From the NCBI GenBank assembly GCA_005779525.1, contig SXIZ01000057.1, positions 1 to 15,312 of the forward strand: DNA of 15,312 nucleotides, read 5' to 3'. Both the position numbers and the translations under genes were made by a program. Of this stretch, positions 1-8,456 are shown piece after piece (position 1 is the first letter of the stretch; every line of letters begins with the position of its first letter). This DNA is from Methylococcaceae bacterium (GTDB lineage Bacteria; Pseudomonadota; Gammaproteobacteria; Methylococcales; Methylomonadaceae). The notes beneath the pieces are model-generated. The model searched no databases. It worked only from the letters and a program-made list of their open reading frames with translations, and was not told where the DNA came from.

Positions 1-32
1 AACTTTTCGCGCAGGTCCACTAGAACGCGGGG

Positions 33-908
33 TTAGAGCGAAGCTTGGGCATTGCTTGCTGATGAATAGACAAGATAGGTTCCGTGGAAACCAAGAAGCC
101 TGAGAATGTACTCGCGCAATAGATCTTGAATGTTTTCGTACATCGCCGCCTGCTGGTGATATGGCTCCTGCGACAAGCCCGAATGAATAATTTCGTTTCG
201 TAGGTTTTTGACGCTTTGAAGATCAGGATGCATACTAACTTCTTCGAACATTATTTCCAGTAGTTCTTTAAAATAGTAAACTTTCCCGTTAGGCTTTCTG
301 AAATTGCCTTTGACATATTTAATTTGCTTGGCTCGAGCGTAGGTGTGTTTCAGATTTTCAAGTAGTACAAATGCGAATATCAGCTTGCACTCGGTTGGTT
401 GATTTTGACGCTCGGCTTGAAGAAGGTAGTCAATCACTACGCTGAGCTTTCGGGAGTTTTCAACTTGGACAAAGTTTGGATAGGTTTGCTCAACGAAGGA
501 CTTGATCACTTCGCCATCACGGATTTGGAGCGTGGGACGAAAGAAATCAGCGACCCCGAATACGGTATGTCTGACTTGGTGAATGCTTCCATCGGGGTAG
601 TCATGTCCAAAGCAAAGGACGCGAGAAAGCCCAGCGAACGAAAGAAGCCAGCATACTCTTTCAATGACGACCAATATCTTCGGTACGTCATTGGGGGTAA
701 CGTCTTTGACGAGAATTTCTGAGGTTTCGCAAAACTGGCCCGCTAATTCGGACACGTTTCCAGTGGCAACAATAGGCTTCTGCTTCCACAGTATGGATTG
801 ACCACCGCAATTGAATTCCACGGTATCACGTATCCAAGAGGTACCGTTCTGGCTGATTGTGTGCCCCCCAATGAGGCAGTTTGCGACGTAGGCGCGTAAG
901 TCGGGCAT
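33..908 (-). CDS. Uncharacterised protein with C-terminal HEPN-like RNxxxH motif
   Basis: A complete 291-residue reading frame with an ATG start and TAA stop. I do not recognise a named family over the full length. The first ~130 residues look beta-rich and have no signal peptide. The second half is mostly helical: a helix around 155-190 containing E184, another around 212-225, then R237-N-E-I-I-H242, then a final helix around 253-272. R-N-x3-H after a helical hairpin is the catalytic signature of HEPN ribonucleases (RX4-6H), and a beta-rich N-terminal domain followed by HEPN recalls ApeA-type abortive-infection proteins. Those links are inferred from motif and layout only. The protein should be cytoplasmic. 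It lies 335 bases downstream of pelB on the same strand and no partner gene is visible, although the window ends 32 bases past its stop. It could equally be a non-catalytic HEPN protein. That it is a gene is fairly sure; its function is not. Confidence 0.7.
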   Translation of the reverse strand: MPDLRAYVANCLIGGHTISQNGTSWIRDTVEFNCGGQSILWKQKPIVATGNVSELAGQFCETSEILVKDVTPNDVPKILVVIERVCWLLSFAGLSRVLCFGHDYPDGSIHQVRHTVFGVADFFRPTLQIRDGEVIKSFVEQTYPNFVQVENSRKLSVVIDYLLQAERQNQPTECKLIFAFVLLENLKHTYARAKQIKYVKGNFRKPNGKVYYFKELLEIMFEEVSMHPDLQSVKNLRNEIIHSGLSQEPYHQQAAMYENIQDLLREYILRLLGFHGTYLVYSSASNAQASL

Positions 909-1243
909 CGTGTCTCTACGGTCTAACTAGTAATATGATGGATTCCGTATATCTATAAAAAATACTCTTTGGAGTGATAATTTATTGATCTGCATATAAA
1001 TGTTCCTTCTGTATTTAATCGGTGATGAAAAATTATGACTGGTGATGATTAAATCGCCGTCATTGAATCACTTTAGGCGACAGACTGCAACGGGTCGAAA
1101 AAAGACGATTATAACCCACTCACCCAATCCATAGATTTTCCGATATCCAGAGTCCAACCATTTGCTTAAAATCAATAACAAAGCTTATCAACCTTCATTC
1201 CAAACGCATTTTTACAGAACCTGAAAGCCCATAGTCTTTAAGA
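909..1243. other. Non-coding gap between pelB and the HEPN-like gene
   Basis: No plausible gene lies in these 335 AT-rich bases. On the minus strand there is a perfect TATAAT (1108-1113), without a convincing -35, about 200 bases before the HEPN-like gene. An 8-bp inverted repeat (ATTTAATC at 1013-1020, GATTAAAT at 1047-1054) and a direct repeat GGTGATGA (1021-1028 and 1041-1048) lie between them. A weak 4-bp stem followed by a run of Ts on the minus strand near 955-977 could be a poor terminator. No clear terminator for pelB was found, so read-through from pelAB into the HEPN-like gene cannot be excluded. Confidence 0.5.
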
Positions 1244-4200
1244 CTAATCAAAACGCTTACTATAGCGTAGCTCTAACGCGGTAGAGGGGGTAGACTGGGT
1301 GTTACCCTGCACACTGGCGTAGTAGCCGTATAAACTGAGTTCATCATCACTAAACAAACGTGTTCCTATACTGGCCTGCAGTTTTGCGCCTAAATTACCA
1401 GTCGGGTCACTATAAAAAGGCCCGGCTTCAAAATAATAGCGAATACTTCTATCGACATAACCAAAAGGCCTTGCCTCACCTTCGCTTAGACGTAAATCCA
1501 GTCCAATTTCTTGGTAACTCGAATTAATAATGTTACTTAAGCGAATACTTGGGTCTATGATATTTTGCCAAGTACTGGGTAATTGCTGACTATTAAAATC
1601 TGCATGCTTCCAATTGCCATGAATTGCAAGGGTTGTCTGCGGATGTTCAAAAAACACGCGATAGCCCAATTCGAACCCGGCGCCATAACCATAGCCTAGC
1701 GACTCAGCCGAGCGAGTTTTATAATGTTGACCTAAGAGATTCACTGAAAAATATTCCCGTTTTGAAAACTCTCCAGCCACTCTCGCTGTGACTTTATCCA
1801 ATAATCCGGCAACCCGAAACACCGCGCTCTCGGTGGAGACTATATTATATCCAGCCTCTAAAGATGTACTCCAGCCTCTGGGGAAGAGGTGATTGATACT
1901 ACCTTCTACACTAAAATAATCGCTATCATCTCTTAAGCTGGCTACGGCTTTTATCTTAGCGTGGTTTTGCAAATCCCGGTACGTCCATTGTGTGGCTAAA
2001 ATTTGTTCGTGTCGTAAAGCATCATTTAATCTCAAGGTATTATCTGAAGCACTGTAAAACTGATCTTGATAGCTGGCAAAAAAATTGTGATTATCTTGTG
2101 ACCAGGCAATTTCGGCTTGATCACTAAAAATATCTAATTCACTGACATTGTGTAATTTGGCACTAACAGCCCAGCCCTTGGGGAACAGCGGTTGCAAATC
2201 TGCGGCTTGTCGTCGCAACCACTCCTGTTCTACAGTATTCTGTTGCGTGTTCATAAGCGCTTTGGTTTTTTGCAACGCTTTTTCATCTTCTCCTAAAACA
2301 CGTAACGCAGAAATTTCATCGACTTTGCTCAGTTTACTGGCCTCAGTTTTAACCAGTGCGCGCGTTGCGAGTGGATCATTTTTATGCAATGCCAGCGCTA
2401 AACGTTGCCATACAGGTAATGGTTTTCCTTCGGCTTGAGCTTGGGCGCTTAAGGCCTCGGCTTGTTCATAGCGCTGCTGCCCTAAGTACCAAGCAATACG
2501 GTATTCGGAAAATTCTGCATGTTGCTGCTCTGGATGCTTTTCCAACCAACGTAACCACTTTTCCCCGGCCTCTGCCCCCAGATAAAGTCGCACTAATTCC
2601 GTATAGCGTCGATTAAATGATGGATCAGGGTTATCGATTTTAGTTTTACCCACGCTACGCGCTTGGAAATGCGCCACAATATAACGCCATAAGATCCGTG
2701 CCTGAGTCGGTTCATTGGCTTCTTGTAAAACGTCGGCATAACCCATCAACAGGCCTTGACGTTCTGGCCACTGTTGTACTGCTTTGGCATACCACTGTAT
2801 GGCCGATTTGGGCTGTCCAAGACTGCGATACCCCGCTGCCATCGCCTCCCAAAGCCCCGAATCAGTGCGAGCCTGAGCTTCGCTGTCTTGCAACAGGTGC
2901 GTTAATTCCGCCGTGTTTTTTTCTGCAATATAATGCCAGATTAGCAAACTTCTTGAGTTACTGGACTTAGGGTCTAACTGTAAAGCGGTCTTGATGGCAA
3001 ATTGCGCCGTTTTAGGTTCCCCAAAATGTCCGGCAATTTCAGCCTGAATCAACCAATATTGTGCTGTATGATATTTTTGATCATTTAACAGCGTTAATAA
3101 AAACCGCGCATCCTCCCAGGCATGATGTTGAATTTGGTAATTGATTAAATCCAAAATGACATTCACTTCGTGGGTCTGTTCAAAGATTTGCAACGCATAT
3201 TTTCGATATTGTTGACTGTCCTGTTTTTGGCGCAACATGGTCAGTAGATAATAATTTAACGTTGGATTGGCTTGCCCTAAAGTAGCATTATTTTGGTAGG
3301 CATTGAGCATCGCAGGTTCTGCACCCACTAAAAAAGCGGTCGTCGCATAAGTGTGCCAAAATTTATCATCGTTGGCTGAAACAGCGCTCGCAGCGTGTTG
3401 CAAATGCTGCCAAGCGTCCTGAATTTTACCCAAACGTAGCAGATAATTGGTTTGGTTAAGTTTTAATTCGGTATCGCTGCCAAAGGTTTTTGCAACATAG
3501 CGACTGGTTTCCCAAGCGGCATCAAGTTGCCCCAGCAATTCTTGGCTTTTCATCAATAACAGCCACGCACTTTTATGCTGTGGCCAGCGGCTCAGGTATT
3601 GCTGTAATAAGTGATTCCCAGCATTGGCATCACCACTGTTCTGCAACGCATTAAACCAAACTTTAGTTTCAGCTTCGTTGAGCTGTCTTTGCTTACCCAC
3701 ATCCGCGTAAAGATTGGCAATCAACTCATGTTTGAACAACGCACTGGCAATCTTCGTCATTTTTTCCAGCTGTTCTGGTTCTTGGGTATGCTGATATAAC
3801 CACAGTAAATGTTCGAGGGTGGCGTCAGTATCCCCTGCCCATAAAGCCACATCTGCCGCTCGACTATGCGCGGCACGATCTTCAGGAGCTAACTTGACCC
3901 ATTGTTGCGCATAAATCAACGCACGCTGTAAATCAGGAATAGAAAGTTCTAGATCGATTTGTTGTTGTATTAATCCTGGATCTTGCGGCTTAATTTGTAC
4001 CAGTCGTTCGCCCAGTTCTCGCGCTAGCTGTTTCTCACCTTGGTTTTTAGCCAGCATACTGGTAATTCTAAGATATTCTTCAGATTGCGGGTGCGCTTTT
4101 AGTTGTTGTTGCATCCACTGTAAGCTATTTTGCAAATTATTCGCCGCTAACTCTTTTTGCAGCTGTTGCTGTAGCGGGGAATGACTATCATTGAGGTGCT

Positions 4201-5134
4201 TTACAAAATTGATAAATGCAATGGACGTCAAGCTAATTGACGGCACTGATAAGGTCTTAGGATTACAGTGCCAGATTAATTTTTCACCCGTATTACTCTG
4301 TTCGCACGGCGGAAGATTGCTGGCTTCCTGGGATGGGTCAGTTTGCAGCGTCAATAATTGCCGCCCCCAATCCCGCGCATGAATAACATCGTTTTGAAAT
4401 TGCGCAATTTCTATCGCTATTTTTAAGATGTCAGCATTTTGCTGATTTTGTTTAACGTATAAATCCGCCCATTTCAGGGCTTCTGGACCGTTATTCGCTG
4501 CGAGTAACGCGTTTAATTGCTTAGTGATGTAATATTGCTTGGATTTTGCAGTTTCTGCTGCCATGACATCGGCTATCCCTAGCAAAGGCCACAAACTCGA
4601 GTGCTTAGGTTTGGCGTCGCGCTCTTGTATTTCGATGATATGCCGATAGATATCAGCGGCAATTTCAGGGGTAGCCAATTGCATTGATAAATCTGCCAAC
4701 TCTTCTAAGCTTGCAATATCTTCAAGCAGCGGGGCGACACGACTCAGTTCAAACACTAACTCTTGCTTAAGCGCTTTTTTAATCTCGCTACGGGATTCTT
4801 CAAAATAGCGCCTGAATTTTAACTTTAAATTCAACTCCGACACCTTCAAGGGAGGTGAGGCTTCTAGCGTCAGGGGGCGCAGAAGAGATTCTGCCTCGGC
4901 GATTTGCCCAACTTCAAATAACTTGGACACCAAGGTAAAGCGCAATTCAGGATCATTTGGCTGGTGATTAAATGCTGCGCGGGCATAGGCTAAAGTCGCC
5001 ATATCTGTAGGCTTGGTATTTAGAGTACTAAACAGCTGTTTGCCTGGAAACGCTAGAATCAACGCAGCTAAGGCAACAGATGCAAATAATACTAATGTGC
5101 CATTAGTAAATAAAACTGGGTCACGTTTATTCAC
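1244..5134 (-). CDS. pelB: PelB-like outer-membrane Pel polysaccharide export protein (TPR plus beta-barrel)
   Basis: A 1296-residue protein. In the Pel system, PelB forms the outer-membrane pore and its periplasmic TPR scaffold binds PelA and guides the polymer outward. Seen here: a short basic N-terminus and one hydrophobic segment (about 11-29) without an obvious cleavage site; a very long alpha-helical, Q/L/A-rich stretch (about 40-980) with repeated W/Y-A-G-P patterns typical of tetratricopeptide repeats; and a C-terminal ~314 residues (from about 983) of alternating amphipathic strands rich in aromatic residues, ending with the residues YSKRFD, as in a beta-barrel. Pseudomonas PelB is about 1190 residues, so this one is roughly 100 longer, mainly in the TPR part. 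The start is GTG at 5134-5132, inside the pelA stop region (GTGAATAA, 8-base overlap), which implies translational coupling. Sequence identity of TPR proteins is low, so the call rests on architecture plus linkage to a clear pelA. Confidence 0.85.
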   Translation of the reverse strand: MNKRDPVLFTNGTLVLFASVALAALILAFPGKQLFSTLNTKPTDMATLAYARAAFNHQPNDPELRFTLVSKLFEVGQIAEAESLLRPLTLEASPPLKVSELNLKLKFRRYFEESRSEIKKALKQELVFELSRVAPLLEDIASLEELADLSMQLATPEIAADIYRHIIEIQERDAKPKHSSLWPLLGIADVMAAETAKSKQYYITKQLNALLAANNGPEALKWADLYVKQNQQNADILKIAIEIAQFQNDVIHARDWGRQLLTLQTDPSQEASNLPPCEQSNTGEKLIWHCNPKTLSVPSISLTSIAFINFVKHLNDSHSPLQQQLQKELAANNLQNSLQWMQQQLKAHPQSEEYLRITSMLAKNQGEKQLARELGERLVQIKPQDPGLIQQQIDLELSIPDLQRALIYAQQWVKLAPEDRAAHSRAADVALWAGDTDATLEHLLWLYQHTQEPEQLEKMTKIASALFKHELIANLYADVGKQRQLNEAETKVWFNALQNSGDANAGNHLLQQYLSRWPQHKSAWLLLMKSQELLGQLDAAWETSRYVAKTFGSDTELKLNQTNYLLRLGKIQDAWQHLQHAASAVSANDDKFWHTYATTAFLVGAEPAMLNAYQNNATLGQANPTLNYYLLTMLRQKQDSQQYRKYALQIFEQTHEVNVILDLINYQIQHHAWEDARFLLTLLNDQKYHTAQYWLIQAEIAGHFGEPKTAQFAIKTALQLDPKSSNSRSLLIWHYIAEKNTAELTHLLQDSEAQARTDSGLWEAMAAGYRSLGQPKSAIQWYAKAVQQWPERQGLLMGYADVLQEANEPTQARILWRYIVAHFQARSVGKTKIDNPDPSFNRRYTELVRLYLGAEAGEKWLRWLEKHPEQQHAEFSEYRIAWYLGQQRYEQAEALSAQAQAEGKPLPVWQRLALALHKNDPLATRALVKTEASKLSKVDEISALRVLGEDEKALQKTKALMNTQQNTVEQEWLRRQAADLQPLFPKGWAVSAKLHNVSELDIFSDQAEIAWSQDNHNFFASYQDQFYSASDNTLRLNDALRHEQILATQWTYRDLQNHAKIKAVASLRDDSDYFSVEGSINHLFPRGWSTSLEAGYNIVSTESAVFRVAGLLDKVTARVAGEFSKREYFSVNLLGQHYKTRSAESLGYGYGAGFELGYRVFFEHPQTTLAIHGNWKHADFNSQQLPSTWQNIIDPSIRLSNIINSSYQEIGLDLRLSEGEARPFGYVDRSIRYYFEAGPFYSDPTGNLGAKLQASIGTRLFSDDELSLYGYYASVQGNTQSTPSTALELRYSKRFD

Positions 5135-7949
5135 AGATTAAGTTCAGTATTCCAGAATCGCTGGTAGTCAAGTTAAAAAGGTACAAACCGTTTTGCTGGA
5201 GGCCTTGCAACTGCGTGCTACCTTGTTTAAGCACACAATGCTCACTAAAGTTTGCTAATGCTATAGTAACAGGTTGATGCCCTTTTAAGCTAAAATCAAT
5301 ACGTCGCCCCTGCACCTGCCAACTGCTTAGCTGGGCATTGCTATTGTGCAAATAGGGCAAAGTACTGGTATTGGGGCTGAAATCCAGGCTAACCAATTCC
5401 TCACCCGTTAAATTTAAATACACTCCTTGTGGAAGCACACGATAACCCGCGAGACCTTGTGAGGCTGCTAAATTAGGTAAGCGACTGGTGCTTGGCAACC
5501 GTAAACTTTTTAAATCGGCGGCATGATGAATTTTCCAACCTTGCGCCGTTTTTTCATAGACCGCCTCTCTAAATGCATACAATCTTGACGTATATTCACT
5601 AATCCATAAGGGTAAGGTCTCTTGCGTTTGTGCCCAACTATACACACGATGCAATGCGGCCACGGATGCGGCTTTATCGCCTGAATAGAAATGATAATAA
5701 ATGCTAATCGGCTTTAAACGTATGGGGCTATCCGTCAACTTGAAAGTATTGATAACCTCCTGATAGCCGTAAAAAGGCCCCAACCAATCATTGGTATAGC
5801 TATTTTCATTTTGAATTGGCGCATAGGGTTGAAAATGTTGACCGACCACAATCCCACTGGGCGAAATATCCGTCAGCGTCAGCTGTCCATTGCGCGATAC
5901 CGTATTACCTCCATTCATATTCGCTAAATGCGCATTCTCTGCCCATGTAATAGCTTCTTCATCCGGTAAGGCATCACCAGTCCATAAAAAAACCCGGGTT
6001 TTTTTATGGACTGGTGCCAACTGGGTATCAATATAGCGCGCAGAACCTACGACTTCGCGCTCAGCGCTGTAACGGTAATTAGGTATAGGTAAGGTATAAC
6101 GTTTTTCACTATCGATGCGCAATTCTTTTTTTGTGAAGTTAAATTCGCTTTGAGAAGTACTCGCCGCCTTTGCCTTAACCCAGTCGAAAGGATGACTATA
6201 AGAATGGCTGGCGATTTCGACATTAGCTAAACTAAATATTTCTTTCGCAATACCTTCAAGCCGCGCCGTGAGTTCGGGTTTCAAACCGCTACTCGCAATT
6301 TCACCTTCAATAATGGATACCGTGTGTGGCAGTTGACTCGCCTTGATAAATTCTCGTTGGATTAATTCGGGTGAATATTCATTTTTCGCAAGCTCCGTTT
6401 GATTGTAAAAACCATCACCATCAATATGCACGGTCAAAATACGCCGACCATTTTCAGTGGTATTATCGGGTGCAGGTAGCTCAGGTAAATCCAGAGCGGC
6501 TTGCAAAAACTTAAACGGATCAATAATCCAACGTGCGATTTTTTCGCTGGGTTTTGCAATATCATCGGTTTCAACAAACAAATAAGGCGACAGCGCCATT
6601 CCACCCCAGGCGGCAGTAAGTATGGGTTCGCTGAAGGTTTGCTGTCCGCCATTAACCCGTAGCCATGGAGTATGCGCAGCGAGTGCTTTTACGGTAAATA
6701 AATCGAGGCGTCGCGGAAAGGGGGCAATTTCATAGCCCACCGCGGTTGACAATGTTTCTAATTGAATCGGCTCAGGTAAAATGTCACTACTCGCCTCAAT
6801 CCCCAGTGCATCTTTCAAAGGTGCATGATTAACATACGGAAACGCATGCATAAACGCAACTTTTACCTGATGTGCAATTTGTTTTTGTAACCATGCGCCA
6901 GCAAGTTCGCCAGAATTAAACCAAGTGACGATACCCGCATAACGACCTTTGAGTATGTAGTCTGGGAGTGGAGATCTCACATCTAAATATTCGGGAACAT
7001 ATCCCAATTGCTCGATAGGGGTTGCTAGAAAACGATGCACATTGCTGCTGCGCAAGCCCGCTTCATGGGAATCATAGAGCAACAGCACTTTGCGAGGAAT
7101 CAAGTTCAGTTCACCTACCCCCATATAATCTAATTCTGGGGTACTTACCCAAGGAATAAAGCCCAGCGCTTTAATCTTTTCAGCGGTTTTTTCAGCTTCG
7201 ACTCTGTCTTTGGGCGGTAGGTAATCTAAAACGACTATCGGTAATTTATAAGCTTGCTGTACCGCTTTGAGTTTGTTCACTAACCAAGTTCTATCGTTTT
7301 CGTTCACCAGTTTATAGGCTGATTTTCCAGGATCCCAAGCATTAAATAACGATTCTGCGACCACACCATCACAAAGACTGGCAACTTGATCCAGCACTTC
7401 AAAGCCTCGATTAAATAACAAATGCACCTCGCCAAAGTGCTGCTTAATGTCACGAATCAATTGCACCATACCTTGCTGCTGTTGTTTCTGCGACTCAGGC
7501 GTTTTGGCATAGAGCAAATAACTGTCCATGGTATCCAGAAAGAAGGCATCAAACCCCCGATCTTTTAAAGCTTGCAATTTTTTGCTAATCGCATATTGCC
7601 GCCAGCCAATTTGGGTCATGTCCATGACTTTACTTTTCCAACCAGGATTAGTGCCGAGCACCCAAGCGGCATCAATATCCCCCACCCATGGACGATCCGG
7701 CCCGACCTCCCCGATACTGAAATAGGCATACACCCTTACACCATGTTGCTTCAAATACTGGAGCTCTGCAGCAGTCACATTATCCGCTTCTACCACGACT
7801 CGCGGGTAAGTCGCTAAGAGTTCAACTGGTAAATGGTTAGCATAATAAAAAGCTGTTGCTGGGCGCTCTTCCGCTAGACAGTTATTGTTTAAAAAAACAT
7901 GACTCAACATCAGGATACACCCTATAAAAATGGATATTCGGTAGCTCAT
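5127..7949 (-). CDS. pelA: PelA-like periplasmic Pel polysaccharide hydrolase/deacetylase
   Basis: A 940-residue protein, close to the ~948 of Pseudomonas aeruginosa PelA. PelA partly deacetylates the N-acetylgalactosamine-rich Pel polymer and cleaves it in the periplasm. Seen: a signal peptide (about 1-26, cleavage likely after CLA); an endo-alpha-1,4-polygalactosaminidase TIM-barrel (about 30-280) with candidate acids D139 (FFLDT) and E199 (VVAES); a flavodoxin/amidotransferase-like domain (about 285-480); a polysaccharide deacetylase domain with D510 (HIDGDGF) and H582/H586 (SHSYSH); and a C-terminal beta-rich domain (about 780-940). As I recall the Pseudomonas residues (E218, D528, H600, H604), these align with a near-constant offset of 18-19, so both activities should be intact. 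Two late cysteines (C905, C939) could form a disulfide. No good Shine-Dalgarno precedes the ATG; an 11-residue upstream frame ends in an ATGA overlap with it. pelB follows with an 8-base overlap. Confidence 0.93.
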   Translation of the reverse strand: MSYRISIFIGCILMLSHVFLNNNCLAEERPATAFYYANHLPVELLATYPRVVVEADNVTAAELQYLKQHGVRVYAYFSIGEVGPDRPWVGDIDAAWVLGTNPGWKSKVMDMTQIGWRQYAISKKLQALKDRGFDAFFLDTMDSYLLYAKTPESQKQQQQGMVQLIRDIKQHFGEVHLLFNRGFEVLDQVASLCDGVVAESLFNAWDPGKSAYKLVNENDRTWLVNKLKAVQQAYKLPIVVLDYLPPKDRVEAEKTAEKIKALGFIPWVSTPELDYMGVGELNLIPRKVLLLYDSHEAGLRSSNVHRFLATPIEQLGYVPEYLDVRSPLPDYILKGRYAGIVTWFNSGELAGAWLQKQIAHQVKVAFMHAFPYVNHAPLKDALGIEASSDILPEPIQLETLSTAVGYEIAPFPRRLDLFTVKALAAHTPWLRVNGGQQTFSEPILTAAWGGMALSPYLFVETDDIAKPSEKIARWIIDPFKFLQAALDLPELPAPDNTTENGRRILTVHIDGDGFYNQTELAKNEYSPELIQREFIKASQLPHTVSIIEGEIASSGLKPELTARLEGIAKEIFSLANVEIASHSYSHPFDWVKAKAASTSQSEFNFTKKELRIDSEKRYTLPIPNYRYSAEREVVGSARYIDTQLAPVHKKTRVFLWTGDALPDEEAITWAENAHLANMNGGNTVSRNGQLTLTDISPSGIVVGQHFQPYAPIQNENSYTNDWLGPFYGYQEVINTFKLTDSPIRLKPISIYYHFYSGDKAASVAALHRVYSWAQTQETLPLWISEYTSRLYAFREAVYEKTAQGWKIHHAADLKSLRLPSTSRLPNLAASQGLAGYRVLPQGVYLNLTGEELVSLDFSPNTSTLPYLHNSNAQLSSWQVQGRRIDFSLKGHQPVTIALANFSEHCVLKQGSTQLQGLQQNGLYLFNLTTSDSGILNLICE

Positions 7950-7981
7950 TTTAAAAAGATTCTCATATTAACGGATGACAT
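7946..7981 (-). CDS. Possible 11-residue leader peptide coupled to pelA
   Basis: A tiny frame MSSVNMRIFLK starts with ATG at 7981-7979 and ends with TGA at 7948-7946. Its stop overlaps the pelA start as ATGA, the layout of translational coupling. Neither this frame nor pelA has a clear Shine-Dalgarno sequence. It may be chance; no codon bias or conservation can be judged from one sequence. Confidence 0.2.
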   Translation of the reverse strand: MSSVNMRIFLK

Positions 7982-7994
7982 AGCTTTAACGCTG

Positions 7995-8054
7995 AGGCGC
8001 TGATAATGAAGGCGCAACAAGTTAATGCATATTTTACTAAGGCGATCAGCGCCT
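7995..8054 (-). promoter_or_regulatory. Inverted repeat in the pelA leader
   Basis: AGGCGCTGAT (7995-8004) and ATCAGCGCCT (8045-8054) form a perfect 10-bp inverted repeat with a 40-base spacer. Within the same stretch AAGGCG at 8009-8014 and again at 8039-8044 can also pair with CGCCTT (8050-8055), so several exclusive stems are possible. It lies 46 to 105 bases upstream of pelA. It may be an operator with spaced half-sites or an RNA with alternative folds. No known riboswitch consensus, including cyclic-di-GMP types, is recognisable. Confidence 0.4.
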
Positions 8055-8091
8055 TGTAGTTATTGAAAAACGTGCCCAAAAATGCAACAGC

Positions 8092-8121
8092 TTATAAATT
8101 TAAGTAACACGCTTGCTACAA
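8092..8121 (-). promoter_or_regulatory. Tentative sigma-70 promoter for pelAB
   Basis: On the minus strand TTGTAG (8121-8116) is followed after 18 bases by TTATAA (8097-8092). This would start transcription near 8085 and leave a ~135-base leader that includes the inverted repeat. The match is mediocre and the surrounding DNA is AT-rich, so other starts are possible. Confidence 0.3.
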
Positions 8122-8327
8122 TTTGGGTTAATAATTAAAAATTTGGCGCAATAATAATTGCCAAAATCTTACGCTAAAGTGTTTGCTGTTCAAGTTAACT
8201 CAATACAAACTACACTCGAATACAGCGCTTATTCTCGTCCCCTCCTTTCAGTGCACCACTCAAGCAATTAACTGACGTTACGCAGTCACGTGTTTTAATC
8301 CCGTTACCGCGTCGAGCACCGCAGTAG

Positions 8328-8430
8328 TTATCGGGAATAGCCCAACGGGGTGCGGCATGGAAGCCGTACGGTGGCAAAGTACCCACAGGGCATAAAGGGC
8401 AGGACGCCCCATTTTGCCACCCCCCGATAA
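8328..8430. other. GC-rich element with nested inverted repeats (candidate structured RNA or dispersed repeat)
   Basis: An outer perfect 8-bp inverted repeat, TTATCGGG (8328-8335) with CCCGATAA (8423-8430), encloses a perfect 9-bp repeat GGTGGCAAA (8370-8378) with TTTGCCACC (8413-8421), one base inside the outer right arm. A small hairpin CGGC/GCCG (8353-8356, 8363-8366) and another GGGC/GCCC (8397-8400, 8406-8409) lie within. Together these give a branched fold with a closing stem. The region is much richer in G+C than the flanking non-coding DNA. It sits in the 3' flank of the zeta-domain gene and upstream of pelA. No known RNA family or transposon end is recognised. Confidence 0.45.
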
Positions 8431-8456
8431 ATACGAGGAGTGCAAGACATCAGCAA

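Larger units (their letters stand above)
7950..8456. other. Non-coding region between the Fic-like/zeta gene and pelA
   Basis: These 507 bases hold no convincing gene. The pelA-proximal part (7950-8270) is AT-rich and contains the inverted repeat, upstream frame and tentative promoter described separately. The distal part (about 8300-8440) is abruptly GC-rich and dense in inverted repeats. A 70-codon frame across it on the minus strand has no recognisable protein character. Confidence 0.6.

Noticed and set aside
399..722. A 107-codon plus-strand reading frame
   Set aside because: It lies wholly antisense within the better-supported HEPN-like gene, shows no domain character and has no ribosome-binding site.
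1233..1245. Palindrome AGTCTTTAAGACT at the pelB stop as a terminator
   Set aside because: The usable stem is only about four base pairs around a short loop and no T-run follows on the minus strand.
7950..8270. A cyclic-di-GMP riboswitch in the pelA leader
   Set aside because: Pel systems are often controlled by cyclic di-GMP, but neither GEMM consensus nor other known aptamer features are visible here.
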